Shown here one piece after another: positions 37,642 through 45,469 of a stretch of 64,000 nt of DNA. Position 1 is the first letter of the stretch. Each line of letters starts with the position of its first letter. The translations under genes and the position numbers were made by a program. The notes beneath the pieces were generated by a model. That model searched no databases. It was not told the DNA's origin and saw only the letters and a list, made by a program, of their open reading frames with translations. The stretch comes from Duganella sp. 1224 (GTDB taxonomy: Bacteria; Pseudomonadota; Gammaproteobacteria; Burkholderiales; Burkholderiaceae_D): NCBI RefSeq assembly GCF_013408245.1, contig NZ_JACBYS010000001.1, positions 2,604,001 to 2,668,000 of the forward strand. The letters run 5' to 3'.

Positions 37642-40600
37642 TTAGGCAATTTTTCGTTCCTGCTCGGCCGGCGGCGCCGGCGGCGTCTTGCGGCCCAGCA
37701 CCTTGCGCACCAACCACATCACCGAGCGGTAGACGAAGCGCAGCAGCACCAGGAACAGGATGGCCTCGACCACGATCGACAGCACCGCCAGCACCATGCC
37801 GTAGCGCTCGGCGCGACGCTGCAGCTTGAGCAGCGCGCTGTCCTTCTTGATCTCGATGCTGTCGTAGAAGGTCGGCACCATCAGCAGGGTCAGCAGGGTC
37901 GAGGTGATGGTGCCGCCGATAATAGCGATCGCCATCGGACGGTAGAACTCGCCCCCCTCGCCCAGGCCCAGCGCCACCGGGAACATGCCGGCGATCAGCG
38001 CGAAGGTGGTCATCAGGATCGGCCGCAGGCGCATGCGGCCGGCGTACATCAGCGAGTCCTCGCGGCTGAAGCCTTCCTCCTGGCGCTTGCGCGCCGCGTC
38101 CAGCAGCAGGATGGCGTTCTTCGCCACCAGGCCCATCAGCATGATCACGCCGATCAGGCTCATCAGGTTAATCGTGCTGTTGGTGGCCAGCAGGCCCAGC
38201 ACCACGCCGATCAGCGACAGCGGCAGCGACAGCATCACCGCGATCGGCGCCGTGAAGGAACCGAACTGCATCACCAGGATCAGGTACATCAGGCCGACGC
38301 CGGCCACCAGCGCGATCGCCATGGCGCCGAACACTTCCTGCATGTCCTTGCCGGCGCCGCCCAGCGCCAGGCCGTAACCGGGCGGGAAGTCGATGTCCTT
38401 GACCAGCTTCATGGCGTCGGTGGTCACCTCGCCCGGCGAGCGGCCCTCGACGTTGGCGGTGACGGTGATGACGCGCTTGCCATCCTTGTGCTTGATGGTG
38501 GACGGGCCCTTGCCCATGGTCACCTCGGCGATCTGCTCCAGCGGCACCATCTGGTTGGTGCCCACCACCGAGATCGGCAGGCGCTCGATGTTCTCGGCGC
38601 TGGTGCGGTCTTCCGGCGCCAGGCGCACCGCGACGTCGCGCGATTCGCCGGTCGGGTCGACCCAGTCGCCCACCTCGATGCCGGCAAACGCCACGCGCAG
38701 GGCCTGCGCCGCGTCGCCGGTGGCGATGCCCATCGAGTTGGCCAGGCCGCGGTTGAGCACGATCTGCAGCTCGTCCTTCGGATCCATCTCGGACAGGCCG
38801 ACGTCGACCGCGCCCGGCACCCGGCGCAGCCGGTCCATGAAGGCGTTGGTGATTTCCATCAGCTTGCGCGAATCGGTGCCGGTGAATTCGATCTGCACCG
38901 GCTTGCGGGCGCCATTGCTGAGGTCGTCCAGCACCGTGTACTCGGCGCCGACCAGCCCGGCCAGCTTCTCGCGCAGCTCCTTGGCAACCTCGACCGCACC
39001 GCGCTTGCGCTCGGTCTTCTTGCCGATGTCGACATAGATGCGGCCGCCGCTGAGGTTGACGTAGCTATTGGTTTCCTTGGTTTCCTTGATGCCGCGCGCG
39101 ATCACCGCCGCCTTTTCCAGCTTCAGGCGCGAATATTCCAGCGACGACGACGACGGCGTGCGCACGTCAATCGCGATGGTGCCCCAGTCGGACGCCGGCA
39201 CGAAGCTGGCGCCGCCGTATTTACCCTGCAGGAACAGCGCGCCGACGAAGGTGGCGATGGCGATCACGGCCATCGAGCGGCGGTGGTGCAGCGCCCAGGC
39301 GATCACGTGGCCGTAGCGGTCGGACTGGTGGTCGAACCAGTGGTTGAACTTGGCGAAATACTTTTCGATGCCGCGGCGCGGCGCGTCGTGGTGGTCCGGC
39401 GGGTCGCCCCAGAAGGCCGACAGCATCGGGTCCAGCGTGAACGAAATCACCAGCGACACCGCCACCGAGCAGGTCACGGTCAGCGCGAACGGCCGGAACC
39501 ATTCGCCGGTGATGCCCGGCATGAAGGCCACCGGAATGAACACCGCCATGATCGAGAAGGTGGTGGCAGCCACCGCCATGCCGATCTCGGCCGTGCCTTT
39601 CAGCGCGGCGGTGCGGCGGTCGGCGCCCATCTGCATGTGGCGCACGATGTTTTCCCGCACCACGATGGCGTCGTCGATCAGCACGCCGATCGCCAGCGAC
39701 AGGCCGAGCAGCGTCATGAAGTTCAGCGTGAAGCCGCACAGCCAGACGCCGATGAAGGCCGCCAGCACCGAGGTCGGCAGCGACAGCGCGGTGATCAGCG
39801 TCGAGCGCCACGAGTTGAGGAAGGCGTACACCACGAAGATGGTCAGGCCGGCGCCGAACACCAGCGATTCGATCACGTTGTTGAGGCTGCTCTCAGCGTT
39901 TTCGCCGTCATCCTCGGTCACCTCCAGCTTGGTGCCGGCCGGCATTTCCTTCTGCATTTCCTTGGCCATGTCGCGGATTTTCTTGGCCACCGTCACGGTC
40001 GAGGCGTCGCGCGAGCGGGTGATCGAGATGCCGACGTTGGGTTTGCCGGAGCGCACGCTCAGGCTGTTGACTTCGGCAAAGCCGTCCTCGATGGTGGCCA
40101 CCTGCGACAGGCGCACCAGCTCGCTGCCATTGCGCTTGACCACCACCTGCTGGAACTCCTCCGGCCGCTCGATGCGGCCGACCAGGCGGATGCTCTTCTC
40201 GTCGAGGTCGCCGCGCACCTTGCCCACCGGCGCGTTGGCGTTCTGGTTGCGCAGCGCGTTGACCACGTCGCCCACCGAGACATTGTATTCGCGCAGCTTC
40301 TCGGCCTTCAGCAGCACGCTCAGCTCGCGCTTCAGCGAGCCGTCGATGTTGACCGAGGCCACGCCGTCGATGCTGCGGAAGCGGTCGGCCAGCTTGTCCT
40401 CGGCCAGGCGCGAGATCTCGGCGTGGGTCTGGGTGCTGGTCGACAGCGCCAGCTGCATCACCGGCTGCGCCGACGGGTCGATGCGCTGCAGGATCGGCTC
40501 GCGCATCTCGGTCGGCAGCTTGTAGCGCACCGCCGCGATGGCGTTGCGGATCTCGTCCGAGGCCTCGATCAGGTTCTTGTTGAACGAGAACTTGATGAAG

Positions 40601-40872
40601 ATGCTGGCCGCGCTTTCCTGCGCCGTGCTGTTGATCTCGGTGACGCCGGTGATCGAGTTCAGCGATTTTTCCAGGCGGTTGATGATCTCGCGCTCGACCG
40701 TTTCCGGCGAGGCGCCCGGGTACGGAATGTTGACCACGATGAACGGCACTTCGACGTCCGGGTTCTGGTTGACCCGCAGCTTGCTCAGGGCCATCAGGCC
40801 CAGGCACATCATCGCGACGATCAGCACGATCGTGGCGATGGGTTTCTTGACACTAAAATCTGAGAGGAACAT
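37642..40872 (-). CDS. RND-family efflux permease (HAE1/AcrB type)
   Basis: 1076 aa, twelve membrane helices and two large periplasmic loops. The transmembrane proton relay is present: Asp-Asp in GVLIDDAIVVREN (TM4) and Lys in MGLVAKNAILLLD (TM10). The start FLSDFSVKKPIATIVLIVAM is typical. It drives drug or solvent export by proton antiport and works with the adaptor encoded just upstream (15-nt gap). No outer-membrane channel gene follows. The C-terminus has an extra helix-rich tail of about 60 residues after TM12, somewhat longer than AcrB. Confidence 0.95.
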   Translation of the reverse strand: MFLSDFSVKKPIATIVLIVAMMCLGLMALSKLRVNQNPDVEVPFIVVNIPYPGASPETVEREIINRLEKSLNSITGVTEINSTAQESAASIFIKFSFNKNLIEASDEIRNAIAAVRYKLPTEMREPILQRIDPSAQPVMQLALSTSTQTHAEISRLAEDKLADRFRSIDGVASVNIDGSLKRELSVLLKAEKLREYNVSVGDVVNALRNQNANAPVGKVRGDLDEKSIRLVGRIERPEEFQQVVVKRNGSELVRLSQVATIEDGFAEVNSLSVRSGKPNVGISITRSRDASTVTVAKKIRDMAKEMQKEMPAGTKLEVTEDDGENAESSLNNVIESLVFGAGLTIFVVYAFLNSWRSTLITALSLPTSVLAAFIGVWLCGFTLNFMTLLGLSLAIGVLIDDAIVVRENIVRHMQMGADRRTAALKGTAEIGMAVAATTFSIMAVFIPVAFMPGITGEWFRPFALTVTCSVAVSLVISFTLDPMLSAFWGDPPDHHDAPRRGIEKYFAKFNHWFDHQSDRYGHVIAWALHHRRSMAVIAIATFVGALFLQGKYGGASFVPASDWGTIAIDVRTPSSSSLEYSRLKLEKAAVIARGIKETKETNSYVNLSGGRIYVDIGKKTERKRGAVEVAKELREKLAGLVGAEYTVLDDLSNGARKPVQIEFTGTDSRKLMEITNAFMDRLRRVPGAVDVGLSEMDPKDELQIVLNRGLANSMGIATGDAAQALRVAFAGIEVGDWVDPTGESRDVAVRLAPEDRTSAENIERLPISVVGTNQMVPLEQIAEVTMGKGPSTIKHKDGKRVITVTANVEGRSPGEVTTDAMKLVKDIDFPPGYGLALGGAGKDMQEVFGAMAIALVAGVGLMYLILVMQFGSFTAPIAVMLSLPLSLIGVVLGLLATNSTINLMSLIGVIMLMGLVAKNAILLLDAARKRQEEGFSREDSLMYAGRMRLRPILMTTFALIAGMFPVALGLGEGGEFYRPMAIAIIGGTITSTLLTLLMVPTFYDSIEIKKDSALLKLQRRAERYGMVLAVLSIVVEAILFLVLLRFVYRSVMWLVRKVLGRKTPPAPPAEQERKIA

Positions 40873-40887
40873 GGCGATTTATCCTGT

Positions 40888-42054
40888 TTATTTTTCCGAC
40901 ACTTTCGGCGTCGAGGCCGAGGCCACCGCCTTCGGCGTGCTGAGTTCGACTTTCTGGCCATCCTTGAAGCCGGAGGCCGGCACGCGCACCACCATGTCGC
41001 CCGACTGCAGGCCGCTCAGCACCTGCCAGCGGCCGGTGCGCTCGTCGCGCGTGCCGATGGTCAGCGGCACCTTGGCCAGCGTGCCGCCCTTGATGCGCCA
41101 CACATAGTTGCTGTCGCCGGCCTGCACCAGCGCCGACGGCGGTATCATCAGCGACGACGTGGTCTGCGCCTCGACCCGGCCCTCGGCGTACAGGCCGGCC
41201 ACGCCGGGGCGCACATTGTCGGCGAAGTCGACCAGCACCTCGACCTGGCGGGTGACCGCGTTGGCGGCCGGGTCGACGCGCTTGACCTTGCCGTTGAACT
41301 GCTTGTCGGGGTAGCCGTTGACGCGGAACAGCACCGGCTGGCCGACCTTGACCACGCCGATCTTGTCGGCCGACACCAGGCCCTCGAAACGCATGCTGGA
41401 CGGGTCGATCACCTTGATCAGCTCCTTGCCAACCTGGGCGGTGTCGCCGTTGGACACCTTGCGCTCGCTGACGATGCCGTCGAACGGCGCGCGCACCACG
41501 GTGCGGGTCAGCTGCTGGCGCGCCGACACCGAGCGCGAGCGGGCCGCCGCCAGGTCGCTCTGGGCGTTGTTGCGGCGCACCTCGGCGTCCTCCAGCGCGG
41601 TGGTCGACACCATGCCGGACGCCAACAGGGTTTTCTGGCGCTCATACATGCGCTGGGTCTGGGCCAGGGTCTGCTCGGCGGCGCGGGTGGCCTCCTCGGC
41701 CGAGGTCAGGCTGTCGCGGATCGAGGTCTCGTCCAGGCGCAGCAGCACGTCGCCCTTTTTCACTGTTTCGCCGTTTTCCTTCAGCACCTGCATGACGATG
41801 GCGCCGACTTCGGCGCGCAGATCGGCGCGGCGCTCGGGCTGGATCGAGCCGGTGATGACCGGGCCGGACGCCAGCGCGTCGGACTGGATGGTCAGCGTGT
41901 CTTCCGGCGCCATCTGCAAGGTCACTTTTTTCTCGTCTTTGGCTGCGCTGGCCGAGGCGGAAGCACTGGCGCCTTTCTCAGGCTCCTTGGCTGATTTGCC
42001 GCAAGCCACCAGGGCAGAGGCAATGGCAAGAGCGAACAGGGTTTTGCGCAACAT
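40888..42054 (-). CDS. RND efflux adaptor lipoprotein (AcrA/MexA type)
   Basis: 388 aa. Lipobox SALVAC gives a lipidated Cys at about 18, then an Ala/Ser/Lys linker. Lipoyl half-motifs are ADLRAEVGAIVMQVLKENGE and VRAPFDGIVSERKVSNGDTA, on either side of a coiled-coil hairpin (about 125-190). Beta-barrel and membrane-proximal domains complete the fold. It is first in the operon with the RND permease. No local regulator gene is adjacent. Confidence 0.94.
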   Translation of the reverse strand: MLRKTLFALAIASALVACGKSAKEPEKGASASASASAAKDEKKVTLQMAPEDTLTIQSDALASGPVITGSIQPERRADLRAEVGAIVMQVLKENGETVKKGDVLLRLDETSIRDSLTSAEEATRAAEQTLAQTQRMYERQKTLLASGMVSTTALEDAEVRRNNAQSDLAAARSRSVSARQQLTRTVVRAPFDGIVSERKVSNGDTAQVGKELIKVIDPSSMRFEGLVSADKIGVVKVGQPVLFRVNGYPDKQFNGKVKRVDPAANAVTRQVEVLVDFADNVRPGVAGLYAEGRVEAQTTSSLMIPPSALVQAGDSNYVWRIKGGTLAKVPLTIGTRDERTGRWQVLSGLQSGDMVVRVPASGFKDGQKVELSTPKAVASASTPKVSEK

Positions 42055-42221
42055 AAAGTTCTCCGAGAAGTATTGAAGTGCTTCTTAAAATTTTAGCCAG
42101 ACTACAGGGCACGGAGTATCCGCGACCAGCGTTATCAGGTCAATCACAGTGCGACGGACGGCAGAATTTGTGGCTGAAATGCCGAATACGGGGATGAACG
42201 GTAAAGCTGGGGAGGGAGATG

Positions 42222-42237
42222 TGTCCGCTAGCGGACA
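42222..42237. promoter_or_regulatory. Perfect 16-bp palindrome TGTCCGCTAGCGGACA
   Basis: It lies 37 bp after the stop of the PAP2-like gene and 168 bp upstream of the RND adaptor. A further gcggacac half-site follows at 42245-42252. It could be an operator for the efflux operon or the stem of a terminator. There is no T-run to favour the latter. Confidence 0.45.
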
Positions 42238-42273
42238 GCCGGGCGGACACGGTCCGGCCCGGCGCTGGCGGGC

Positions 42274-42696
42274 TTAGCCGCGGCCGAAGCAGGCGTGGAC
42301 GAGGTGGCCGATGGCAATGCCGGTGGCCAGGCCGCCGGCGATTTCCACCAGCGTGTGGCCCATGCGCTCGCGCAGCCACTTGTGGCCGCCATCCTCGCCG
42401 GCCAGGCGGTTGATGGCGGCGGCCTGCTTGCCGACGTGCTGGCGCAGGCTGTTGGCGTCGATGATGACAATAAAGCACAACGTCACCGCCACGCCGAAGG
42501 CCGGATGGCCGATGCCCTCGCGCAGCGCGATCAGCGTCGCCATGCTGGACACCACGGCGCTGTGATTGCTCGGAAAACCGCCGTTGCCGACCAGATTAAA
42601 GGCCCATTTGCGCGCTTTGACACTATTAATCAGAAACTTGATCGGCCCCACCGTGATCCAGGTAATCAGCGGCGTGACGAGGTAAGCGATGTCCAT
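42274..42696 (-). CDS. Divergent PAP2-family membrane protein (DUF212/YuiD-like)
   Basis: 140 aa with four hydrophobic segments. The motifs FLINSVKARKWAFNLVGNGGFPSNHSAVVSSMATLIAL (SNHSA is the PAP2 phosphatase-like site) and RMGHTLVEIAGGLATGIAIGH fit the divergent PAP2 group. The family resembles phosphatidic-acid phosphatases but activity is unproven. It is divergent from the DUF475 gene. Monocistronic. Confidence 0.85.
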   Translation of the reverse strand: MDIAYLVTPLITWITVGPIKFLINSVKARKWAFNLVGNGGFPSNHSAVVSSMATLIALREGIGHPAFGVAVTLCFIVIIDANSLRQHVGKQAAAINRLAGEDGGHKWLRERMGHTLVEIAGGLATGIAIGHLVHACFGRG

Positions 42697-42805
42697 CGTT
42701 ATATCCTTAACATTTTTGTGGCGACATTATGGCAGATGGCCCCCCAGCGGCGGAAGCAAGTAATATAAAATTCACCCCATTGCCCCCATTTCAATAAAGA
42801 CAACC

Positions 42806-43867
42806 ATGCAACACTTCAGGATTTCCTTCGCCGTCACTTTCATCCTCCTGGCGCTGGCCGGCTGGTGGGGCTACAACCATGGCGGCGCCGGCGGGCTGGC
42901 GCAGGCGCTGTGGGTGGCCGCCGTGCTGGGCATCATGGAAGTATCGCTGTCGTTCGACAACGCCGTGGTCAACGCCTCGGTGCTGCGCCACTGGAACGAA
43001 TTCTGGCGCAAGCTGTTCCTGACGGTCGGCATCCTGGTGGCGGTGTTCGGCATGCGGCTGATCTTCCCGCTGCTGATCGTCTCCATGGCCACCGGCCTCG
43101 GCCTGCTGGAAGTGTGGCACATGGCCACCACCACGCCCGAGTTGTACTCAAAGTACCTGACCGGCGCGCACGCCGAGGTGGCCGCGTTCGGCGGCGCCTT
43201 TCTGCTGCTGGTGTTCCTCAACTTCCTGTTCGACGACCAGAAAGCGCTGCACTGGCTGGGCTGGATCGAGGAAAAACTGGGCCAGCACGGCAGCGAAAGC
43301 CTGGCCGTGCTGCTGGCGCTGGCGGCGGTGTTCGGCTGCGTGGCGCTGGTGCCGGCCGGCGAACAATACAAGGTGCTGGTGGCCGGCGTGGTCGGCGTCA
43401 TCGTCTACCTGGCGGTCGGCTGGATCAGCTCGCTGCTGGAGGAGGAAGAGCCCAAGGACGATGACGATGACACCACCGAGGCCGGCGTGGCGCCCATCGT
43501 CGCCACCGTTGCCAAGGGCAGCTTCGGCGGCTTCCTGTACCTGGAGGTGCTGGACGCCTCGTTCAGCTTTGACGGCGTGATCGGCGCCTTCGCCATCACC
43601 ACCGATGTCGTCATCATCATGCTGGGGCTGGCGATCGGCGCCATGTTCGTGCGCTCGCTGACGGTATTCCTGGTGCACAAGGGCACGCTGGACGAATACG
43701 TCTACCTGGAGCATGGCGCCCACTACGCCATCGGCATCCTGGCGCTGATCATGCTGGCCAGCGTCAAGTACCACATTCCCGAATGGTTCACCGGGCTGTC
43801 CGGCGTGGCCTTCATCGCGGTGTCGCTGTGGTCGTCGGTGCGCTACAAGCGCCGCAACGGCGCGTGA
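42806..43867 (+). CDS. DUF475-family membrane protein (TerC superfamily)
   Basis: 353 aa with about nine membrane segments. The paired acidic motifs of the TerC superfamily are present in GIMEVSLSFDNAVVNASVLR and EVLDASFSFDGVIGAFAIT. A very acidic loop (EEEEPKDDDDDTTEA, about residues 212-226) lies between them. The related TerC/Alx protein is at 7506. TerC-superfamily proteins often move or sense divalent metals, mainly Mn; metal transport here is inferred. Confidence 0.88.
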   Translation: MQHFRISFAVTFILLALAGWWGYNHGGAGGLAQALWVAAVLGIMEVSLSFDNAVVNASVLRHWNEFWRKLFLTVGILVAVFGMRLIFPLLIVSMATGLGLLEVWHMATTTPELYSKYLTGAHAEVAAFGGAFLLLVFLNFLFDDQKALHWLGWIEEKLGQHGSESLAVLLALAAVFGCVALVPAGEQYKVLVAGVVGVIVYLAVGWISSLLEEEEPKDDDDDTTEAGVAPIVATVAKGSFGGFLYLEVLDASFSFDGVIGAFAITTDVVIIMLGLAIGAMFVRSLTVFLVHKGTLDEYVYLEHGAHYAIGILALIMLASVKYHIPEWFTGLSGVAFIAVSLWSSVRYKRRNGA

Positions 43868-43900
43868 TACCATCCCCTCGTCGCAACCACCGGGCTCACC

Positions 43901-44272
43901 ATGACCACATCCAAACGCGTATTCCTGACCTTCCTCGGCCTGCTGGTGGCCGCCCTGCTGCTGCTGGCCGCCTACACCTGGGCCATGCTGCACGTCTCCT
44001 ACTCCGATGGCGAACGCGCCGGCTACCTGCAAAAATTCTCCACGCGCGGCTGGGTGTGCAAGACCTGGGAAGGCGAAATCCTGCTGACCTCGATGCCGGG
44101 CGCGATTCCGGAAAAGTTCGAATTCAGCGTGCGCGACCCGCAGGTCGCCAAGGACCTGACCGCCGCCACTGGCAAGCGCGTCATCCTCACCTACGCCCAG
44201 CACAAGGGCGTGCCGACCCAGTGCTTCGGTGAAACCGAGTATTACATCATCAAGGTCGCCGTCCAGCCATAG
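43901..44272 (+). CDS. Small membrane-anchored hypothetical protein
   Basis: 123 aa. One N-terminal membrane helix (about residues 7-30), then a soluble beta-rich domain with two Cys (GWVCKTWEGEILLTSMPG and PTQCFGETEYYIIKV) able to form a disulfide if periplasmic. FEFSVRDPQVAKDLTAATGK resembles an OB-like or lipocalin strand pattern, but I cannot name a family. It follows the DUF475 gene by 33 nt and may be co-transcribed. A terminator follows. Confidence 0.7.
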   Translation: MTTSKRVFLTFLGLLVAALLLLAAYTWAMLHVSYSDGERAGYLQKFSTRGWVCKTWEGEILLTSMPGAIPEKFEFSVRDPQVAKDLTAATGKRVILTYAQHKGVPTQCFGETEYYIIKVAVQP

Positions 44273-44287
44273 CAATATGGCAATAAT

Positions 44288-44319
44288 GCCGTTTTCGCTA
44301 TCGTAGGACGGCTTTTTTT
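44288..44319 (+). terminator. Rho-independent terminator after the 43901 gene
   Basis: Arms gccgt (44288-44292) and acggc (44308-44312) with an inner cta/tag pairing, followed by seven T. Confidence 0.75.
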
Positions 44320-44364
44320 GATTTCCGGTACACTCAGCCCTTTGCCGGACATCAATTAATCCCC

Positions 44365-45318
44365 ATGCAACGAATTCTCTTAGGTGCGGTGGCGCTGGTC
44401 GCCGCAGCCAGCGTACCGGCGCAGGAACTGACCGGCTACGCCGGGGCGCTGCGCGTCAACGCATCCCACCAGCGTACCTTCACCGGCGCCGTATCGTTCA
44501 CCAATCCGGTCAATGACCACCTGGCGCTGAGCCTGAGCTACCTGAACGAAGGCCACCCGACCGATCACCACCGCGACGGCGTGGCAGCCCAGGTGTGGCT
44601 GCGGACCGGCTACAACCAGCCCGGCTGGACCTTCGGCGCCGGCGCCGGCCAGTACTACTACTTCGACACGACCGAGCTGCACAGCGACGGCCCGACCAAG
44701 TACACCAATGACCACGGCTGGGCCGGCATCTACAGCGTGCAGGCGACCTACCACTACCCGGACAGCCGCTGGTACAACCAGGTGCAGATCAACCGCATCG
44801 CGCCGAGCGGCAAGGACGCCACCACCTCGCTGGTGTTTGGCGTCGGCTACCAGTTCAACGGCGTCAAGGGCGACAAGCTGCACAAGGAAGACGCGGCAAC
44901 CGACGAAGCGATCACCGTCATGGCCGGCCAGGGCATCACCAACAGCCTGGACTCGGAGCGGGCGCGGATCGCGGCGATTGAATACCGGCGCGCGGTCGGC
45001 CGCTATGTGGACTGGACGGTAACGGCCATCAACGAAGGCAACACGCCGCAAAGCAAGCGCAACGGCGTGGCCACGCAGCTGTGGCTGATCCGTTCGCTGA
45101 GTCAGACGGTGGAAATCGGCATGGGCGCGGGCTTTTACTTCAACGCCAAGGTGCCGGAAGCCGAAGGCCAGCGCTCGCACAAGGCCGGGCTGGTCAGCAT
45201 TGGCGGGCGCTACCACCTGACCAGGCGGGTGGTGGCGGAAGCGACATGGAACCGCGTGGTCAGCGACTACCACCGCGACGCCGACCTCTTCCTCGCCGGC
45301 CTCGGCTACAGTTTCTAA
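44365..45318 (+). CDS. Beta-barrel protein built of two similar halves
   Basis: 317 aa. Signal peptide (MQRILLGAVALVAAASVPAQ), then two halves of about 150 residues. Each has a strand pair ending in NEG and then a charged turn and strand (DGVAAQVWLRTGY in the first, NGVATQLWLIRSL in the second). Both halves continue with FGAGAGQYYYFDT or IGMGAGFYFNAKV and end in a strand closing GVGYQF or GLGYSF. That looks like a gene-internal duplication of an eight-strand unit, or one 16-strand barrel. A terminal Phe fits outer-membrane insertion. It resembles PagL-type barrels only loosely; no enzyme motif is confirmed. Confidence 0.7.
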   Translation: MQRILLGAVALVAAASVPAQELTGYAGALRVNASHQRTFTGAVSFTNPVNDHLALSLSYLNEGHPTDHHRDGVAAQVWLRTGYNQPGWTFGAGAGQYYYFDTTELHSDGPTKYTNDHGWAGIYSVQATYHYPDSRWYNQVQINRIAPSGKDATTSLVFGVGYQFNGVKGDKLHKEDAATDEAITVMAGQGITNSLDSERARIAAIEYRRAVGRYVDWTVTAINEGNTPQSKRNGVATQLWLIRSLSQTVEIGMGAGFYFNAKVPEAEGQRSHKAGLVSIGGRYHLTRRVVAEATWNRVVSDYHRDADLFLAGLGYSF

Positions 45319-45341
45319 ACGCCGGCCCGCTCAGTCGGGCA

Positions 45342-45432
45342 TGTCGTTCCGGCGCACGGCGGAACCCATAGAACGCTGGCGTGAGAGATGACGCTTGCTG
45401 CGTATGGATTCCGGCCTGCGCCGGAATGACGT
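45342..45432. repeat. Imperfect inverted repeat of a dispersed type
   Basis: Left arm 45342-45370 (starting tgtcgttccggcgcacggcg) and right arm 45403-45432 (ending gccggaatgacgta) are about 85% complementary, separated by 32 nt. The same theme (ATTCCGGCGCAGGCCGGAAT) is common as intergenic repeats in proteobacteria. It lies between convergent genes. Confidence 0.7.
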
Positions 45433-45469
45433 AGCAAATACCTGGGCACCAGGGAGATGCCGCGCCTGG

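Noticed and set aside
38488..40863. 791-aa plus-strand ORF inside the RND permease
   Set aside because: It is His/Arg/Gln/Val-rich antisense of a clear AcrB-type protein with its proton-relay residues intact.
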